Positions 56,509-64,000 of a DNA stretch of 64,000 bases are shown here, piece after piece (position 1 is the stretch's first letter; each line of letters opens with the position of its first letter). The notes below the pieces were generated by a model. That model worked only from the letters and a program-made list of their open reading frames with translations. It was not told where the DNA came from and did no database searches. The position numbers were made by a program, and so were the translations under genes. The DNA is taken from the NCBI RefSeq assembly GCF_039634785.1, contig NZ_JBBIAB010000018.1, forward strand, positions 1-64,000, read 5' to 3'. The stretch is from Tistrella mobilis. Lineage in GTDB: Bacteria > Pseudomonadota > Alphaproteobacteria > Tistrellales > Tistrellaceae.

Positions 56509-56838
56509 TCATTCAGTGATCGTATAGGTGCCGAGGTCGCAGAGATTCTGCGTGTCTTCCAGCGGTTCCAGATCGCCGCCGCCGAATTCGAACCGCATGT
56601 CGTATTTGCAGACATTGCGATCGTCCTTGAAGCGGATGGTCTTCTGCTTGCCGGGCTGGATCACCCCGTCGCCCAGCATGTCTTCCTCCCAGTCGTCCTC
56701 GCCCACCGGCGAGGTGTAGAACGCCTCCACCACCGACTTCGTCTTGTTCACAATCGTCAGAGAGAAGGTGTTGGCGGCTGCCGTCCCGCTCCAGGCGGTC
56801 AGGGCCATCAGCGCCGCAATGCGCAGCACGGTCTTCAT
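56509..56838 (-). CDS. Small secreted protein of unknown function
   Basis: Precursor of 109 residues with a signal peptide (MKTVLRIAALMALTAWSGTAAANT; cleavage likely after AAA). The mature part of about 87 residues is acidic with two cysteines (NVCKYDMRF and QNLCDLGTY). It also has VEAFYTSPVGEDDWEEDMLGDGV and PGKQKTIRFKDD. Small proteins with this N-x-T-x-x-x-V-x-x-F-Y ... DDWEED pattern are common in proteobacteria and remain uncharacterised to my knowledge. A disulfide-linked beta fold is likely. It lies between LysR and GlxA genes with no clear operon. Confidence 0.8.
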   Translation of the reverse strand: MKTVLRIAALMALTAWSGTAAANTFSLTIVNKTKSVVEAFYTSPVGEDDWEEDMLGDGVIQPGKQKTIRFKDDRNVCKYDMRFEFGGGDLEPLEDTQNLCDLGTYTITE

Positions 56839-56906
56839 GTCGTCCTCGATTCTGTCTCACGAGGTTTCGGAACGCGGCGCCGATATGCGGTGCCGCATGC
56901 CGCACG

Positions 56907-57917
56907 TTACAGCCTTGGCCCACCGGCCGCCATCCCGCGATTTTCAAGGCCGTTTCCGAAACGTGACCGGTATGCCTCAGGCGTCACGCCCAGCCGTCTG
57001 AGAAAGGCGCGGCGCATCCGCTCGTCATCGCCGAAACCGCTGCGGACCGCCACGGATTTGATCGAGGCGGCCCCCGCCTCCAGCGCCCGGCGGGCCGCAT
57101 CCAGCCGCATGCCCTCCACCCAGCGCGCCGGCGTTTCGCCCACTTCCGCAAGGAAGGCGCGCGAAAAGGCCCTGAGGCTCATCCCCGCCCGTTCGGCAAG
57201 CGCCGGCACCGTCAGGTCGGCGGCCGGATCGGCGGTCGCCTGGATGCGCAGCTGCAGGAAGCCGCCTTCGGGCGCGGTCACCGGCTCGGGCACCAGCGGG
57301 CTGAACTGCGACTGGCCGCCCGGCCGGCGCAGGAACACCACCAGCTGGCGCGCCACCGCCCGGGCCAGGGCCTGGCCTTCATCCGCCTCCACCAGCGCCA
57401 GCGCCAGATCGATGCCGGCGGTGATGCCGGCCGAGGTCCAGACCGGCCCGTCCTGCACCCAGATCTGATCGGGTTCCAGCTGCACCGCCGGGAAGCGCCG
57501 CCGGAACTCCGCCGTCCGGCACCAGTGGGTGGTGGCGCGGCGCCCCTCCAGCAGGCCGGCCGCCGCCAGCAGCAACGCGCCAGAACAGACCGAGGCCACC
57601 CGCTCCGCCCGTCCCGCCCCGGTTTTCAGCAGGTCGAGGAAATCCGCATCCCGGCCGGCGGCATTCACCCCGTCGCCGCCGGCAACGACCAGGGTATGCG
57701 GCCGGGCCTCTCTCAGCACCGCGGCCGGCTCTGCCAGCAGCTGCATGCCCGATGTGGTCTCGACCGCCCCGCCCGCCCCCGCCGCATGGCGCAGCCGATA
57801 GGGCGCCGCCCGCCCGCCCAGCCGGGCCAGATCATTGGCGGTCGCAAAAACCTGGAAGGGGCCGGTCACGTCCAGAAGCTGGGCGCCGGGGAAGCTCAGG
57901 AACAGGATCTCGCGCAT
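56907..57917 (-). CDS. GlxA-family regulator: DJ-1/PfpI domain plus AraC-type DNA-binding domain
   Basis: Regulator of 336 residues. The N-terminal DJ-1/PfpI-like domain (1-195) has LFLSFPGAQLLDVTGPFQVF-type opening and the nucleophile-elbow Cys in ASVCSGALLLAAAGLLEG. The C-terminal AraC domain (230-325) has VPALAERAGMSLRAFSRAFLAEVGETPARWVE and SIKSVAVRSGFGDDERMRRAFLRRLGVTPEAYR. GlxA relatives control carnitine, arginine or other amine catabolism. It is divergent from a stand-alone DJ-1/PfpI enzyme whose domain resembles its own. It probably senses the substrate of that enzyme. Confidence 0.9.
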   Translation of the reverse strand: MREILFLSFPGAQLLDVTGPFQVFATANDLARLGGRAAPYRLRHAAGAGGAVETTSGMQLLAEPAAVLREARPHTLVVAGGDGVNAAGRDADFLDLLKTGAGRAERVASVCSGALLLAAAGLLEGRRATTHWCRTAEFRRRFPAVQLEPDQIWVQDGPVWTSAGITAGIDLALALVEADEGQALARAVARQLVVFLRRPGGQSQFSPLVPEPVTAPEGGFLQLRIQATADPAADLTVPALAERAGMSLRAFSRAFLAEVGETPARWVEGMRLDAARRALEAGAASIKSVAVRSGFGDDERMRRAFLRRLGVTPEAYRSRFGNGLENRGMAAGGPRL

Positions 57918-57966
57918 CGGCGCCCTCCGCGAACAGGCCGTCGACCGAGCTTACACCATGTCCATG

Positions 57967-57995
57967 CCGAAAAGGAGGAGTTGATGACCTTTCGG
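57967..57995. promoter_or_regulatory. Near-perfect dyad in the GlxA/PfpI divergent region
   Basis: CCGAAAAGG at 57967-57975 faces CCTTTCGG at 57988-57995, perfect but for one extra A. It overlaps the ribosome binding site and start of a 23-codon frame, so a bound regulator, or a hairpin, could block it. Confidence 0.4.
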
Positions 57996-58055
57996 CCAGG
58001 GCGCCGCCGCGGCAGCATGGCGGCACCCGTCCCTGAAGGAGTGCCCCGTCCATGA
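57984..58055 (+). CDS. Possible 23-residue leader peptide ahead of the PfpI gene
   Basis: ATG at 57984 has an ideal AGGAGG Shine-Dalgarno (57973-57978) five bases before it. The frame reads MTFRPGRRRGSMAAPVPEGV-RP and stops at 58053-58055, overlapping the PfpI start codon (ATGA). It is rich in Arg and Pro. Strong initiation signals and the overlap favour real translation, and it could couple or control PfpI synthesis. No homologue is recognised. Confidence 0.45.
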   Translation: MTFRPGRRRGSMAAPVPEGVPRP

Positions 58056-58750
58056 CCGACACCGCCATCCGCCGCCGCGCCGGGCTGCTGATCTTCCCCG
58101 GCCTTACCGCCCTCGACATGATCGGCCCGTGGGAGGTGTTTCTGCGCCTGCCCGGCTGGGCGCCGGTCGCCATCGGGCTCGACGATCAGCCGATCGCGGC
58201 CGATGGCCGGCTGATGATCACGCCGCAGGCCACCATCGCCGACTGCCCGCCGCTCGACCTGCTGATCGTGCCCGGCGGCGGCGGCGTCGATGCCCTGCTC
58301 GACCGCCCGGATGTGCTGGATTTCGTCCGCAGCCGCGCCGGGGCGGCGGAATTCGGCGTGGCCTCGGTCTGCACCGGCGCGCTGGTGCTGGGGGCGGCCG
58401 GGCTGCTGCGCGGCAGGCGTGCCGCCACCCACTGGGCCTCGCGCCCGCTGCTGGCGGCGCTGGGTGCCGAACCCTCGGCCGATCGGGTGGTGATCGACGG
58501 GCCGGTCGCCACCGGCGGCGGCGTCACCGCCGGCATCGACATCGCCCTCGCCCTCGCCGCCCGGATCGCCGGCCCCGACATCGCCGCCGCCGCCGAGCTT
58601 GCCATCGAATACGCGCCGGAACCGCCGATGGGCGCCGGCCGGCCGGAACTGGCCCCGCCCGCCGTGCTGGCCATGGTCGAGACCGCTTTCGCCGACCGGA
58701 TCGCCGCCCGGCGCCGGCTGGTGGAGGCTGCGGCCGCCCGCCTCTCCTGA
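58052..58750 (+). CDS. DJ-1/PfpI family protein (isonitrile hydratase-like)
   Basis: Cytoplasmic protein of 232 residues with the DJ-1 fold. It opens AGLLIFPGLTALDMIGPWEVF, with the conserved Asp/Glu. VPGGGGVDALLD follows, then the nucleophile Cys in ASVCTGALVLGAAGLL, and THWASRPLLAALGA. The TGALVLGAAGLL and HWA motifs fit the isonitrile hydratase (InhA) branch, which turns isonitriles into N-formamides; other amidase or glyoxalase functions are possible. GAAGGAG at 58035-58041 precedes the ATG. It is divergent from a GlxA regulator with the same domain. Confidence 0.86.
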   Translation: MTDTAIRRRAGLLIFPGLTALDMIGPWEVFLRLPGWAPVAIGLDDQPIAADGRLMITPQATIADCPPLDLLIVPGGGGVDALLDRPDVLDFVRSRAGAAEFGVASVCTGALVLGAAGLLRGRRAATHWASRPLLAALGAEPSADRVVIDGPVATGGGVTAGIDIALALAARIAGPDIAAAAELAIEYAPEPPMGAGRPELAPPAVLAMVETAFADRIAARRRLVEAAAARLS

Positions 58751-58861
58751 ACCCACGTCTCACCTGAACATCGGCCGGCGGCTTGTCGGCCGGGGATGGC
58801 TGCGGCTATCGTCGGGGGCCCCGGCGGGATCGCCCCGCCGGACCTCATCGCCGGAGCCCCG

Positions 58862-60046
58862 ATGCCGCCCTCCCCCGACCGCGCCGCCAGCTGGGCCTTC
58901 TGGATCGTGATCGGCGCCGTGATCGTCGGCCAGGGCGCCGGGACGATCCATCTGCCGTCGCTGGCGGCCCTCGCCGCCGATCTGGGCACCGATACCGCCA
59001 CCGCCCAGCTGACCCTCGCCATCTGCCTGATCGGCAATGGCGCCGGCCAGCTGCTCTACGGCCCGATCGCCGACCGCGCAGGCCGGCGGCCGGCGCTGCT
59101 CATCGGCCTGGGCCTGCTGACGCTCGGCTCGGTCGGCGCCACCTTCGCCGCCGATGCCGGCCAGCTGCTCGTCTGCCGCTTCATCCAGGGCCTGGGGGCC
59201 GCCGCCGGGCCGGTGGTCGGCCGCGGCGTGCTGCGCGATGCCGTGCCGCCCGATCGCCTGGTGGTGGCGATGTCGTCGCTGGGCCTGGCGCTGGCACTCG
59301 CCCCCGGCAGCGCCCCGGTGATCGGCGGGGTGATCGAACGCCTGGGCGGCTGGCGGTGGAGTTTCGGCCTGATCGCCCTTGCCGCCGTCGCCGCCTGGAT
59401 CACCTGCCGGCTGCATCTGCCGGAAACCCTGTCGGCCGCCGACCGCAGCCGCGCCCGCCATACCGGCGTGATTTCGGGCTATGGGGTCTTCCTGCGCATG
59501 CCGGCCTTCTGGGGCTATGGGCTGGTGCTGACCTTCACCTTCGGCGGGCTGTTCATCTTCGTGGGCCTCGCCCCGGTTCTGCTGATCGGCACGCTCGGCA
59601 TCCGTGCCGATCATTACGGCTTCTGGTCGCTGCTGCCCTCTCTGGGCTTCCTGGCCGGCACCCAGGTGGTGCGCCGGGCGGGGCTGCGGCTGGGCGGCCG
59701 CCGGATGATCCGGATCGGCACGCTGGTGCTGGTCGCGGCCGGCATCGCCATGGCCGCGGCCGCGCTGCTGCTGCCGCTTTCCGCCATCGCCCTTATGGCC
59801 CCCATGGCGCTGTTCGGCGCCGGGCTCGGCATCCAGGTGCCCAATGTCATGACCCGGGCGGTGCAGCTGGAACCGATGCTGGCCGGCACCGCATCCTCTC
59901 TGCTCGGCCTGTTTCAGCTGGGCGGATCGGCGGTGATCGCGGCCACCGCCGCCCTGCTGCCCCATGACGATGCCGCCGGCCTCGGCCTCGCCCTCGCCGC
60001 CTGCGCCCTTGCCGCCCTCGCCTGTCTGAAGCTGATCCCGCGCTGA
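58862..60046 (+). CDS. MFS multidrug efflux protein, Bcr/CflA family
   Basis: Twelve-helix exporter of 394 residues, second of its family in this window. Helix 1 has IVGQGAGTIHLPSLAALAADLG. The MFS loop reads GPIADRAGRRPALL, and the fifth helix has APGSAPVIGGVIERLGGWRWSF. Starts at 58796 or 58862; 58862 fits the family length better. It follows the PfpI gene by 111 bases and precedes the FecI gene. The substrate is unknown. Efflux of a toxic metabolite linked to the PfpI enzyme is conceivable. Confidence 0.88.
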   Translation: MPPSPDRAASWAFWIVIGAVIVGQGAGTIHLPSLAALAADLGTDTATAQLTLAICLIGNGAGQLLYGPIADRAGRRPALLIGLGLLTLGSVGATFAADAGQLLVCRFIQGLGAAAGPVVGRGVLRDAVPPDRLVVAMSSLGLALALAPGSAPVIGGVIERLGGWRWSFGLIALAAVAAWITCRLHLPETLSAADRSRARHTGVISGYGVFLRMPAFWGYGLVLTFTFGGLFIFVGLAPVLLIGTLGIRADHYGFWSLLPSLGFLAGTQVVRRAGLRLGGRRMIRIGTLVLVAAGIAMAAAALLLPLSAIALMAPMALFGAGLGIQVPNVMTRAVQLEPMLAGTASSLLGLFQLGGSAVIAATAALLPHDDAAGLGLALAACALAALACLKLIPR

Positions 60047-60054
60047 GACATGGC

Positions 60055-60075
60055 ATTGAGAATCAGTCGCAATAT
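60055..60075 (+). promoter_or_regulatory. Fur box candidate upstream of the FecI-type sigma gene
   Basis: ATTGAGAATCAGTCGCAATAT at 60055-60074 and one base beyond resembles the Fur-site style TGAGAAT-x-x-T-x-x-CAA found before FecI genes. It lies about 20-40 bases before the sigma factor start, consistent with repression by iron-loaded Fur. Confidence 0.65.
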
Positions 60076-60096
60076 GGCTGCAAGTCGTGCTATGGG

Positions 60097-60645
60097 ATGC
60101 CGATCGTCCTTCTTGCCACAGGCTTCGGCTTGGATCAGAACCCCGACCGGCTCGACACCTTTCTGGCCCATCGCGGCGCGCTGGTCAGCTATGCCACGCG
60201 CATCGTCGGCGAGCGCGCCGATGCCGAGGATGTCGTCCAGGATGCCTATCTGCGCTTCGAGGCGGCCGAGCCCGAGCGGCGGCTCGACGAGCCCCGCGCC
60301 TATCTGTTCCGGATCGTCCGCAATCTGGCGCTGGATCTGCGCCGGCGCATCGGCCGCGACCATCTGCGTCGCGCGGCGGATGCGGGCGCAGCGCTGGCCG
60401 GGCTCGCCACCGACGACCCCTCTCCCGAGACCGAGGCCGAGGCGCGATCGGATCTCCGGCGCCTGTCCGCCGCGATGGCCGAATTGCCGGCCCGCACCCG
60501 CCAGGCGCTGGAACTGCATCGCCTGCAGGGGCTGACCATCCGCGAGATCGCCGCGCGGCTCGGCATCTCCACCGGCCTTGCCCATGCCCTGGTGACCGAC
60601 GGGCTGGAGCACTGCCGGCAGCGCTTGCGGGAGCGGGATCGATGA
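60097..60645 (+). CDS. fecI: ECF sigma factor, FecI type
   Basis: Extracytoplasmic-function sigma factor of 182 residues that directs transcription of an iron-siderophore receptor when its FecR partner signals. Region 2 has RIVGERADAEDVVQDAYLRF (near 38-58) and PRAYLFRIVRNLALDLRRR. Region 4 has LPARTRQALELHRLQGLTIREIAARLGIS with the helix-turn-helix. The ATG at 60097 follows a Fur box. fecR starts 55 bases downstream and a TonB-dependent receptor next, the standard three-gene layout. Confidence 0.93.
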   Translation: MPIVLLATGFGLDQNPDRLDTFLAHRGALVSYATRIVGERADAEDVVQDAYLRFEAAEPERRLDEPRAYLFRIVRNLALDLRRRIGRDHLRRAADAGAALAGLATDDPSPETEAEARSDLRRLSAAMAELPARTRQALELHRLQGLTIREIAARLGISTGLAHALVTDGLEHCRQRLRERDR

Positions 60646-60700
60646 CCTTTCATCTGAACAGAACCGGCGCGCCGGACGTCTTCTGCTCAGGGAGCCGCAG

Positions 60701-61666
60701 ATGAACGGGAAGGCGCCGATGCGCGGAGAAGAAACACCGGTCCGGGCCTCGGACTGGCTGGTGCGCCTGCTCGACGCACCCGGCGATGCCGGGTTACGGC
60801 GGCGCTTCGATGCCTGGCTTGCCGCCGATCCGGATCATCGGCGCGACTGGGAAGAGATGGCGCAGACCTATGCGCTGCTGGGGCAGGTTCTGCCGGCGCC
60901 GGCCGCCGCTGCCCCGCAGCGCACCGCCCGGGCCCATCGCCGTCTTCCGCGACGGCGGATGCGGATGGCGGGGGCCGGGCTGGCCCTGGCGGCCGGTATC
61001 GCGCTTGCCATCCTGCCGGTCCGGTTGCCGGCCTGGCTGGCCGACCAGTCCACCGGCCATGGCCAGACCCGTCAGATCGCGCTGGCCGATGGCAGCCGCA
61101 TGGATCTGGCACCGCAAAGCGCCGCCGATGTCGTGATCGATGCCACCGGCCGCCGGATCCGTCTGATCGACGGCCGGGCCTATTTCGAGGTGGTCGCCGA
61201 TCCCGCCCGCCCCTTCGTCGTCACGGCGGGCCCGGCGACGGTCACCGTCCGCGGCACCGGCTTCGAAGTGGCCGATACGGCAGAGGGCGTGGTGGTGGCG
61301 GTCCGTCACGGCCGGGTGGAGGTGGCGGGCGGTTCCGAACCCCGGCTTCTGGGCCCCGGCGACCGGCTGACCCTGGGCGCGGATGGGGATCTTGTCCAGG
61401 ACCGGTTGCGCCCCGACGAGGTCGCCGCCTGGACCGAAGGTCAGCTGATCGTGCGCGACCGGCCCGTCGCCCGGGTGGTCGATGCGCTGCGCCCCTATGC
61501 GTCGGAGATGATCCTGCTGACCGACGACAGCCTTGCCCGTCAGCCGCTCACCGGCATCTACGACCTCCGCCGGCCGCGCGCGGCACTCGACGCCATCGCG
61601 GCCGCACAGGGCGCCCGCGTCATCGAGATCACGCCCTGGATCCTGCTGCTCTCGAAAAAAATCTGA
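60701..61666 (+). CDS. fecR: FecR family anti-sigma / signal transducer
   Basis: Inner-membrane protein of 321 residues linking the outer-membrane receptor to the sigma factor. The cytoplasmic N-terminus has the FecR_N pattern (DWLVRLLDAPG...FDAWLAADPDHRRDWEEM). A membrane helix is at about 86-104 (MAGAGLALAAGIALAILPV). The periplasmic FecR domain follows (GQTRQIALADGSRMDLAPQS; AYFEVVADPARPFVVTAG). The C-terminal part near 260-320 resembles an STN-like module that contacts the receptor's signalling domain. GGGAGCCGCAG precedes the ATG at 60701. Confidence 0.92.
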   Translation: MNGKAPMRGEETPVRASDWLVRLLDAPGDAGLRRRFDAWLAADPDHRRDWEEMAQTYALLGQVLPAPAAAAPQRTARAHRRLPRRRMRMAGAGLALAAGIALAILPVRLPAWLADQSTGHGQTRQIALADGSRMDLAPQSAADVVIDATGRRIRLIDGRAYFEVVADPARPFVVTAGPATVTVRGTGFEVADTAEGVVVAVRHGRVEVAGGSEPRLLGPGDRLTLGADGDLVQDRLRPDEVAAWTEGQLIVRDRPVARVVDALRPYASEMILLTDDSLARQPLTGIYDLRRPRAALDAIAAAQGARVIEITPWILLLSKKI

Positions 61667-61710
61667 ACACCCGCCCCGGCACCGTCGTCAACGGATCGAT
61701 ATCTGCAACT

Positions 61711-61754
61711 GCGTCGCACATGCAAAACACCATGGGGCACATGGTGCGCGACGC
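61711..61754 (+). promoter_or_regulatory. Two-part hairpin in the receptor gene leader
   Basis: GCGTCGC at 61711-61717 pairs perfectly with GCGACGC at 61748-61754. Inside, CACCAT at 61728-61733 pairs with ATGGTG at 61741-61746. The internal bulge is 10 bases on one side and one on the other. It lies 28-71 bases before the receptor start codon. Confidence 0.45.
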
Positions 61755-61781
61755 TGAAGAACGCATCCGAAGGGTCGGGCT

Positions 61782-64000
61782 ATGACGATGGTGAAGAACA
61801 TGTCGGCCGGGCGGGCCGTCGCGGCGGCGCTGATGCTGGGAACGGCGCTCGCGACCGGTACCGCCTGGACGGCCGCGGCACGGGCGCAGACGGCGGCCGA
61901 GGCAGCCCGGCACGATTTCGACATTCCGGCCCAGAAACTGGCAGATGCCCTGCCGGCTTTCGGGCGCCAGGCCGGCATCCAGGTTTCGGCCCATGGCGAT
62001 CTCGTCCGCGAGGCCATGACCGGCGGCGTCTCCGGCCGCCTGACCGTGGCGGCAGCGCTCGATCGTCTGCTCGCCGGCACGGGGCTCAGCCATCGGCTGG
62101 ATGCCGGCGGGGTGGTGATATCCGAGGCCGCCGCCGGCAACACCACCCTCGACCCGCTGATGGTCCAGGCTGCGCGCAGCGCCGATGCCTTTGCCAATGC
62201 CGCCGACCGCGCCGGATCGCTGACCGTCACCCGCGAGGATCTGGAACGGCGCAACCCCGCCACCCTCAAGGACGTCTTCGCGGGCGAGGCCACGGTCTCC
62301 GTCGGCGGCGGCCAGCCGGTCGCGCAGAAGATCTATGTCCAGGGCATCGAAGAGACCAATCTGGCGGTCACCATCGACGGCGCCCGCCAGAACAACAAGG
62401 TCTTCCACCACAACGCCACCACGCTGATCGACCCGGCCCTGCTCAAGGCCGTGCGGGTGGATCCGGGCGTCGCACCCGCCGATGCCGGGCCGGGTGCGCT
62501 GGGTGGTGCCATCGTCTATGAAACCGCCGATGCCGCCGACCTGCTCGACCCGGGCGAGATGGCCGGCGGCTATGTCTCGACCAGCTGGGACAGCAACGGC
62601 AACACCTTCACCAAGGGCGGCTCGGTCTATGGCCGCACCGCCGACGGCTTCGAAGGGCTCGCCTTCTTCAAACAGGCCGATGGCGACGACTACGAAGCCG
62701 GCAATGGCCGCGAGGTCTCGGGCACCGGTGCCGGGCTGCAGAGCATCCTGCTGAAGGGCGCCTGGGAAAGCACCGACGGCCACCGCTTCGAACTCTCGGG
62801 CGAGCAGGTGCAGGATGATTCGGTCCGCCCCTTCCGCGCCAATATCGGCCGGCTGACCAACCGTCCCGCCGACAACCGGCTCTACGATCTCCGCCGCCGC
62901 AATCTGGTCGCGACCTATGAAGACACGACCCGCGAGGGGATGTGGAACCCGCGCGTGGTGCTGGGCTGGAACGAAACCGATCTGGGCGTCCCCAGCCCCG
63001 ACGACACGGTCGTCTACAGCCATGGCGAGACGACCAGCCTGTCGGGCCGGATCGAAAACCGGATGTTCTTCACCCCCGATGACAGCGTCACCACCGGTGT
63101 CGATTTCTACGACGACGAGGCCGCGTACAAAGACCGCAGCAGCGACATGTCAGAGACGGCGACCAATCTCGGCCTCTATGCCCAGGCCCGCCTGCAGCCG
63201 GTCGACCGGCTGCGCCTCTCCTTCGGCCTGCGCGGCGACCAGCAGTGGTTCGAAGGCGTCAACGGCACCGAAATCGACCATGCCGGCCTCAGCGGCAATG
63301 CCTCGGTGGCCTGGGACGTGCGGGATGATCTGACGCTGAAGGCCGGGTATTCGAACGTCTTCGGTGGCATCGCTCTGGCCGAGAATTTCGTCATGAATTC
63401 GGGGTGGGACTATTCCGGCGGCATCAAGCCGGTCCGGTCCGACAACGTGACCCTTGGCGCCGAATACCGGCTCGACGGCTTCACCTTCGGTGCCGGCGTG
63501 TTCCGCAGCCGGTTCGAAGATGCCCGCAACGAAAGCTGGCGTGACGGCCCGGCCGGTAATCTCGACGTCGAAACCGAGGGCTATGTCCTCTCGGCCGCCT
63601 ATGGCTGGGGGCCCGGTTTCGCACGCATCTCTTACACCGACACCCGGTTGACCATCGAAGGCAAGCCGGGCGATTCCGACATCGGCCTCTATCTGGGCAG
63701 CCCGGTCGGACGGTTGATCGCAGCCGAAATCGCCCATCGCTTCGAGACCACCGGCCTCCTGGTCGGCGCCACCGTCGAAGCCGGCTTCGAGAACGACGAC
63801 CTGGTTTCAGAAGGTTACGAGACGCTCGAAGCCTATCAGTCGCTGAACCTCTATGCGGAATACACCCCGGATGTCGTGCCCGGGCTCACCCTGCGGGGTG
63901 AGGTCAACAACGTCTTCGACCAGGCCTATGCCGACCGCACGACCTATGGCCAGGAATTCTCCAATGTCGATCCGATCTACGAACCGGGCCGGTCGGTCCT
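61782..64000 (+). CDS. TonB-dependent outer membrane receptor with N-terminal signalling domain (partial, runs off window)
   Basis: Outer-membrane iron-complex receptor, at least 739 residues to the window edge with no stop reached. The signal peptide (ALMLGTALATGTAWTAAARA) is followed by an STN signalling domain (residues about 45-115: FDIPAQKLADALPAFGRQAG, then LDRLLAGTGLSHRLDAGGVVI). The TonB box should be near LDPLMVQAAR. The plug has LTVTREDLERRNPATLKDVFAGE and VTIDGARQNNKVFHHNATTLIDPALLKAVRVDPG, a block like heme or hydroxamate receptors. The barrel nears its end at LRGEVNNVFDQAYADRTTYGQ. The STN domain means it signals through FecR/FecI. ATG 61782; 61788 and 61800 are also in frame. 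The ligand is uncertain, heme or a siderophore. Confidence 0.9.
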   Translation, partial: MTMVKNMSAGRAVAAALMLGTALATGTAWTAAARAQTAAEAARHDFDIPAQKLADALPAFGRQAGIQVSAHGDLVREAMTGGVSGRLTVAAALDRLLAGTGLSHRLDAGGVVISEAAAGNTTLDPLMVQAARSADAFANAADRAGSLTVTREDLERRNPATLKDVFAGEATVSVGGGQPVAQKIYVQGIEETNLAVTIDGARQNNKVFHHNATTLIDPALLKAVRVDPGVAPADAGPGALGGAIVYETADAADLLDPGEMAGGYVSTSWDSNGNTFTKGGSVYGRTADGFEGLAFFKQADGDDYEAGNGREVSGTGAGLQSILLKGAWESTDGHRFELSGEQVQDDSVRPFRANIGRLTNRPADNRLYDLRRRNLVATYEDTTREGMWNPRVVLGWNETDLGVPSPDDTVVYSHGETTSLSGRIENRMFFTPDDSVTTGVDFYDDEAAYKDRSSDMSETATNLGLYAQARLQPVDRLRLSFGLRGDQQWFEGVNGTEIDHAGLSGNASVAWDVRDDLTLKAGYSNVFGGIALAENFVMNSGWDYSGGIKPVRSDNVTLGAEYRLDGFTFGAGVFRSRFEDARNESWRDGPAGNLDVETEGYVLSAAYGWGPGFARISYTDTRLTIEGKPGDSDIGLYLGSPVGRLIAAEIAHRFETTGLLVGATVEAGFENDDLVSEGYETLEAYQSLNLYAEYTPDVVPGLTLRGEVNNVFDQAYADRTTYGQEFSNVDPIYEPGRSV

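Noticed and set aside
61667-61781. Second Fur box before the TonB receptor
   Set aside because: The sequence lacks the GAGAAT-type half-sites and is better explained by the hairpin.

Overview
The window is GC-rich bacterial chromosome, almost fully coding, with strong G/C preference at third codon positions. Gene content and order point to an alphaproteobacterium, probably of the Rhodospirillales: pyrB-pyrC-plsY-...-dprA-topA-rnr, rpmG followed by pleD and divK, a DinB with an N-terminal zinc ribbon, and an EipB/DUF1849 envelope protein. The genus is not proven from this window; Tistrella-like relatives would fit. No rRNA, tRNA, CRISPR array, phage or insertion sequence was recognised.

Layout: (1) 0.1-3.3 kb, two polyamine-type ABC permeases plus an aminobutyraldehyde-type dehydrogenase (ydcUVW-like). 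(2) 3.4-10.6 kb, a GT4 glycosyltransferase, glmU, an AGCS symporter, an AEC transporter and an ABC-2 exporter pair. (3) 10.7-27.3 kb, the housekeeping run pyrB, pyrC, plsY, dprA, topA, rnr, then an HpcH/HpaI aldolase, a Bcr/CflA efflux pump and fpr. This run is interrupted between plsY and dprA by a two-gene reverse-strand cassette: a URO-D-family protein translationally coupled to a one-module NRPS (A-T-TE). (4) 27.3-34.4 kb, a PAS_5 protein, rpmG, pleD/divK, a ROK kinase, dinB, a hotdog thioesterase and eipB. (5) 34.5-38.2 kb, N-carbamoylputrescine amidase (AguB), a FadL channel and a degenerate agmatine-deiminase-like protein that lacks the catalytic Cys and His. (6) 38.5-42.3 kb, acetate kinase, a MaoC-phosphotransacetylase fusion and leucine dehydrogenase. 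(7) 42.5-55.2 kb, a MarR regulator, an SLC13 permease and a leucine/isovalerate (liu) degradation operon: HMG-CoA lyase, MccA, methylglutaconyl-CoA hydratase, MccB, a DsbA-like isomerase, two acyl-CoA dehydrogenases, a thiolase and a thioesterase. (8) 55.5-60.0 kb, a LysR regulator with a hairpin-rich leader, a small secreted protein, a GlxA-type regulator divergent from a DJ-1/PfpI enzyme, and another Bcr/CflA pump. (9) 60.0-64.0 kb, a Fur-boxed FecI-FecR-TonB-receptor iron uptake system; the receptor runs off the window end.

How the genes fit together: leucine dehydrogenase and the liu operon cover leucine to acetoacetate plus acetyl-CoA, except the branched-chain ketoacid dehydrogenase and a CoA-transferase, which are not in the window. 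Pta-AckA could turn acyl-CoA into acid plus ATP. The ABC permeases, aldehyde dehydrogenase, AguB and the AguA-like protein share an arginine/putrescine theme. The best candidate for something undescribed is the URO-D/NRPS cassette at 16.5-17.5 and 13.8-16.5 kb. The second is the agmatine-deiminase pseudoenzyme at 37.1-38.2 kb. The window also has several short exact-period tandem repeats in gene junctions and a number of hairpin or dyad leaders, listed individually.
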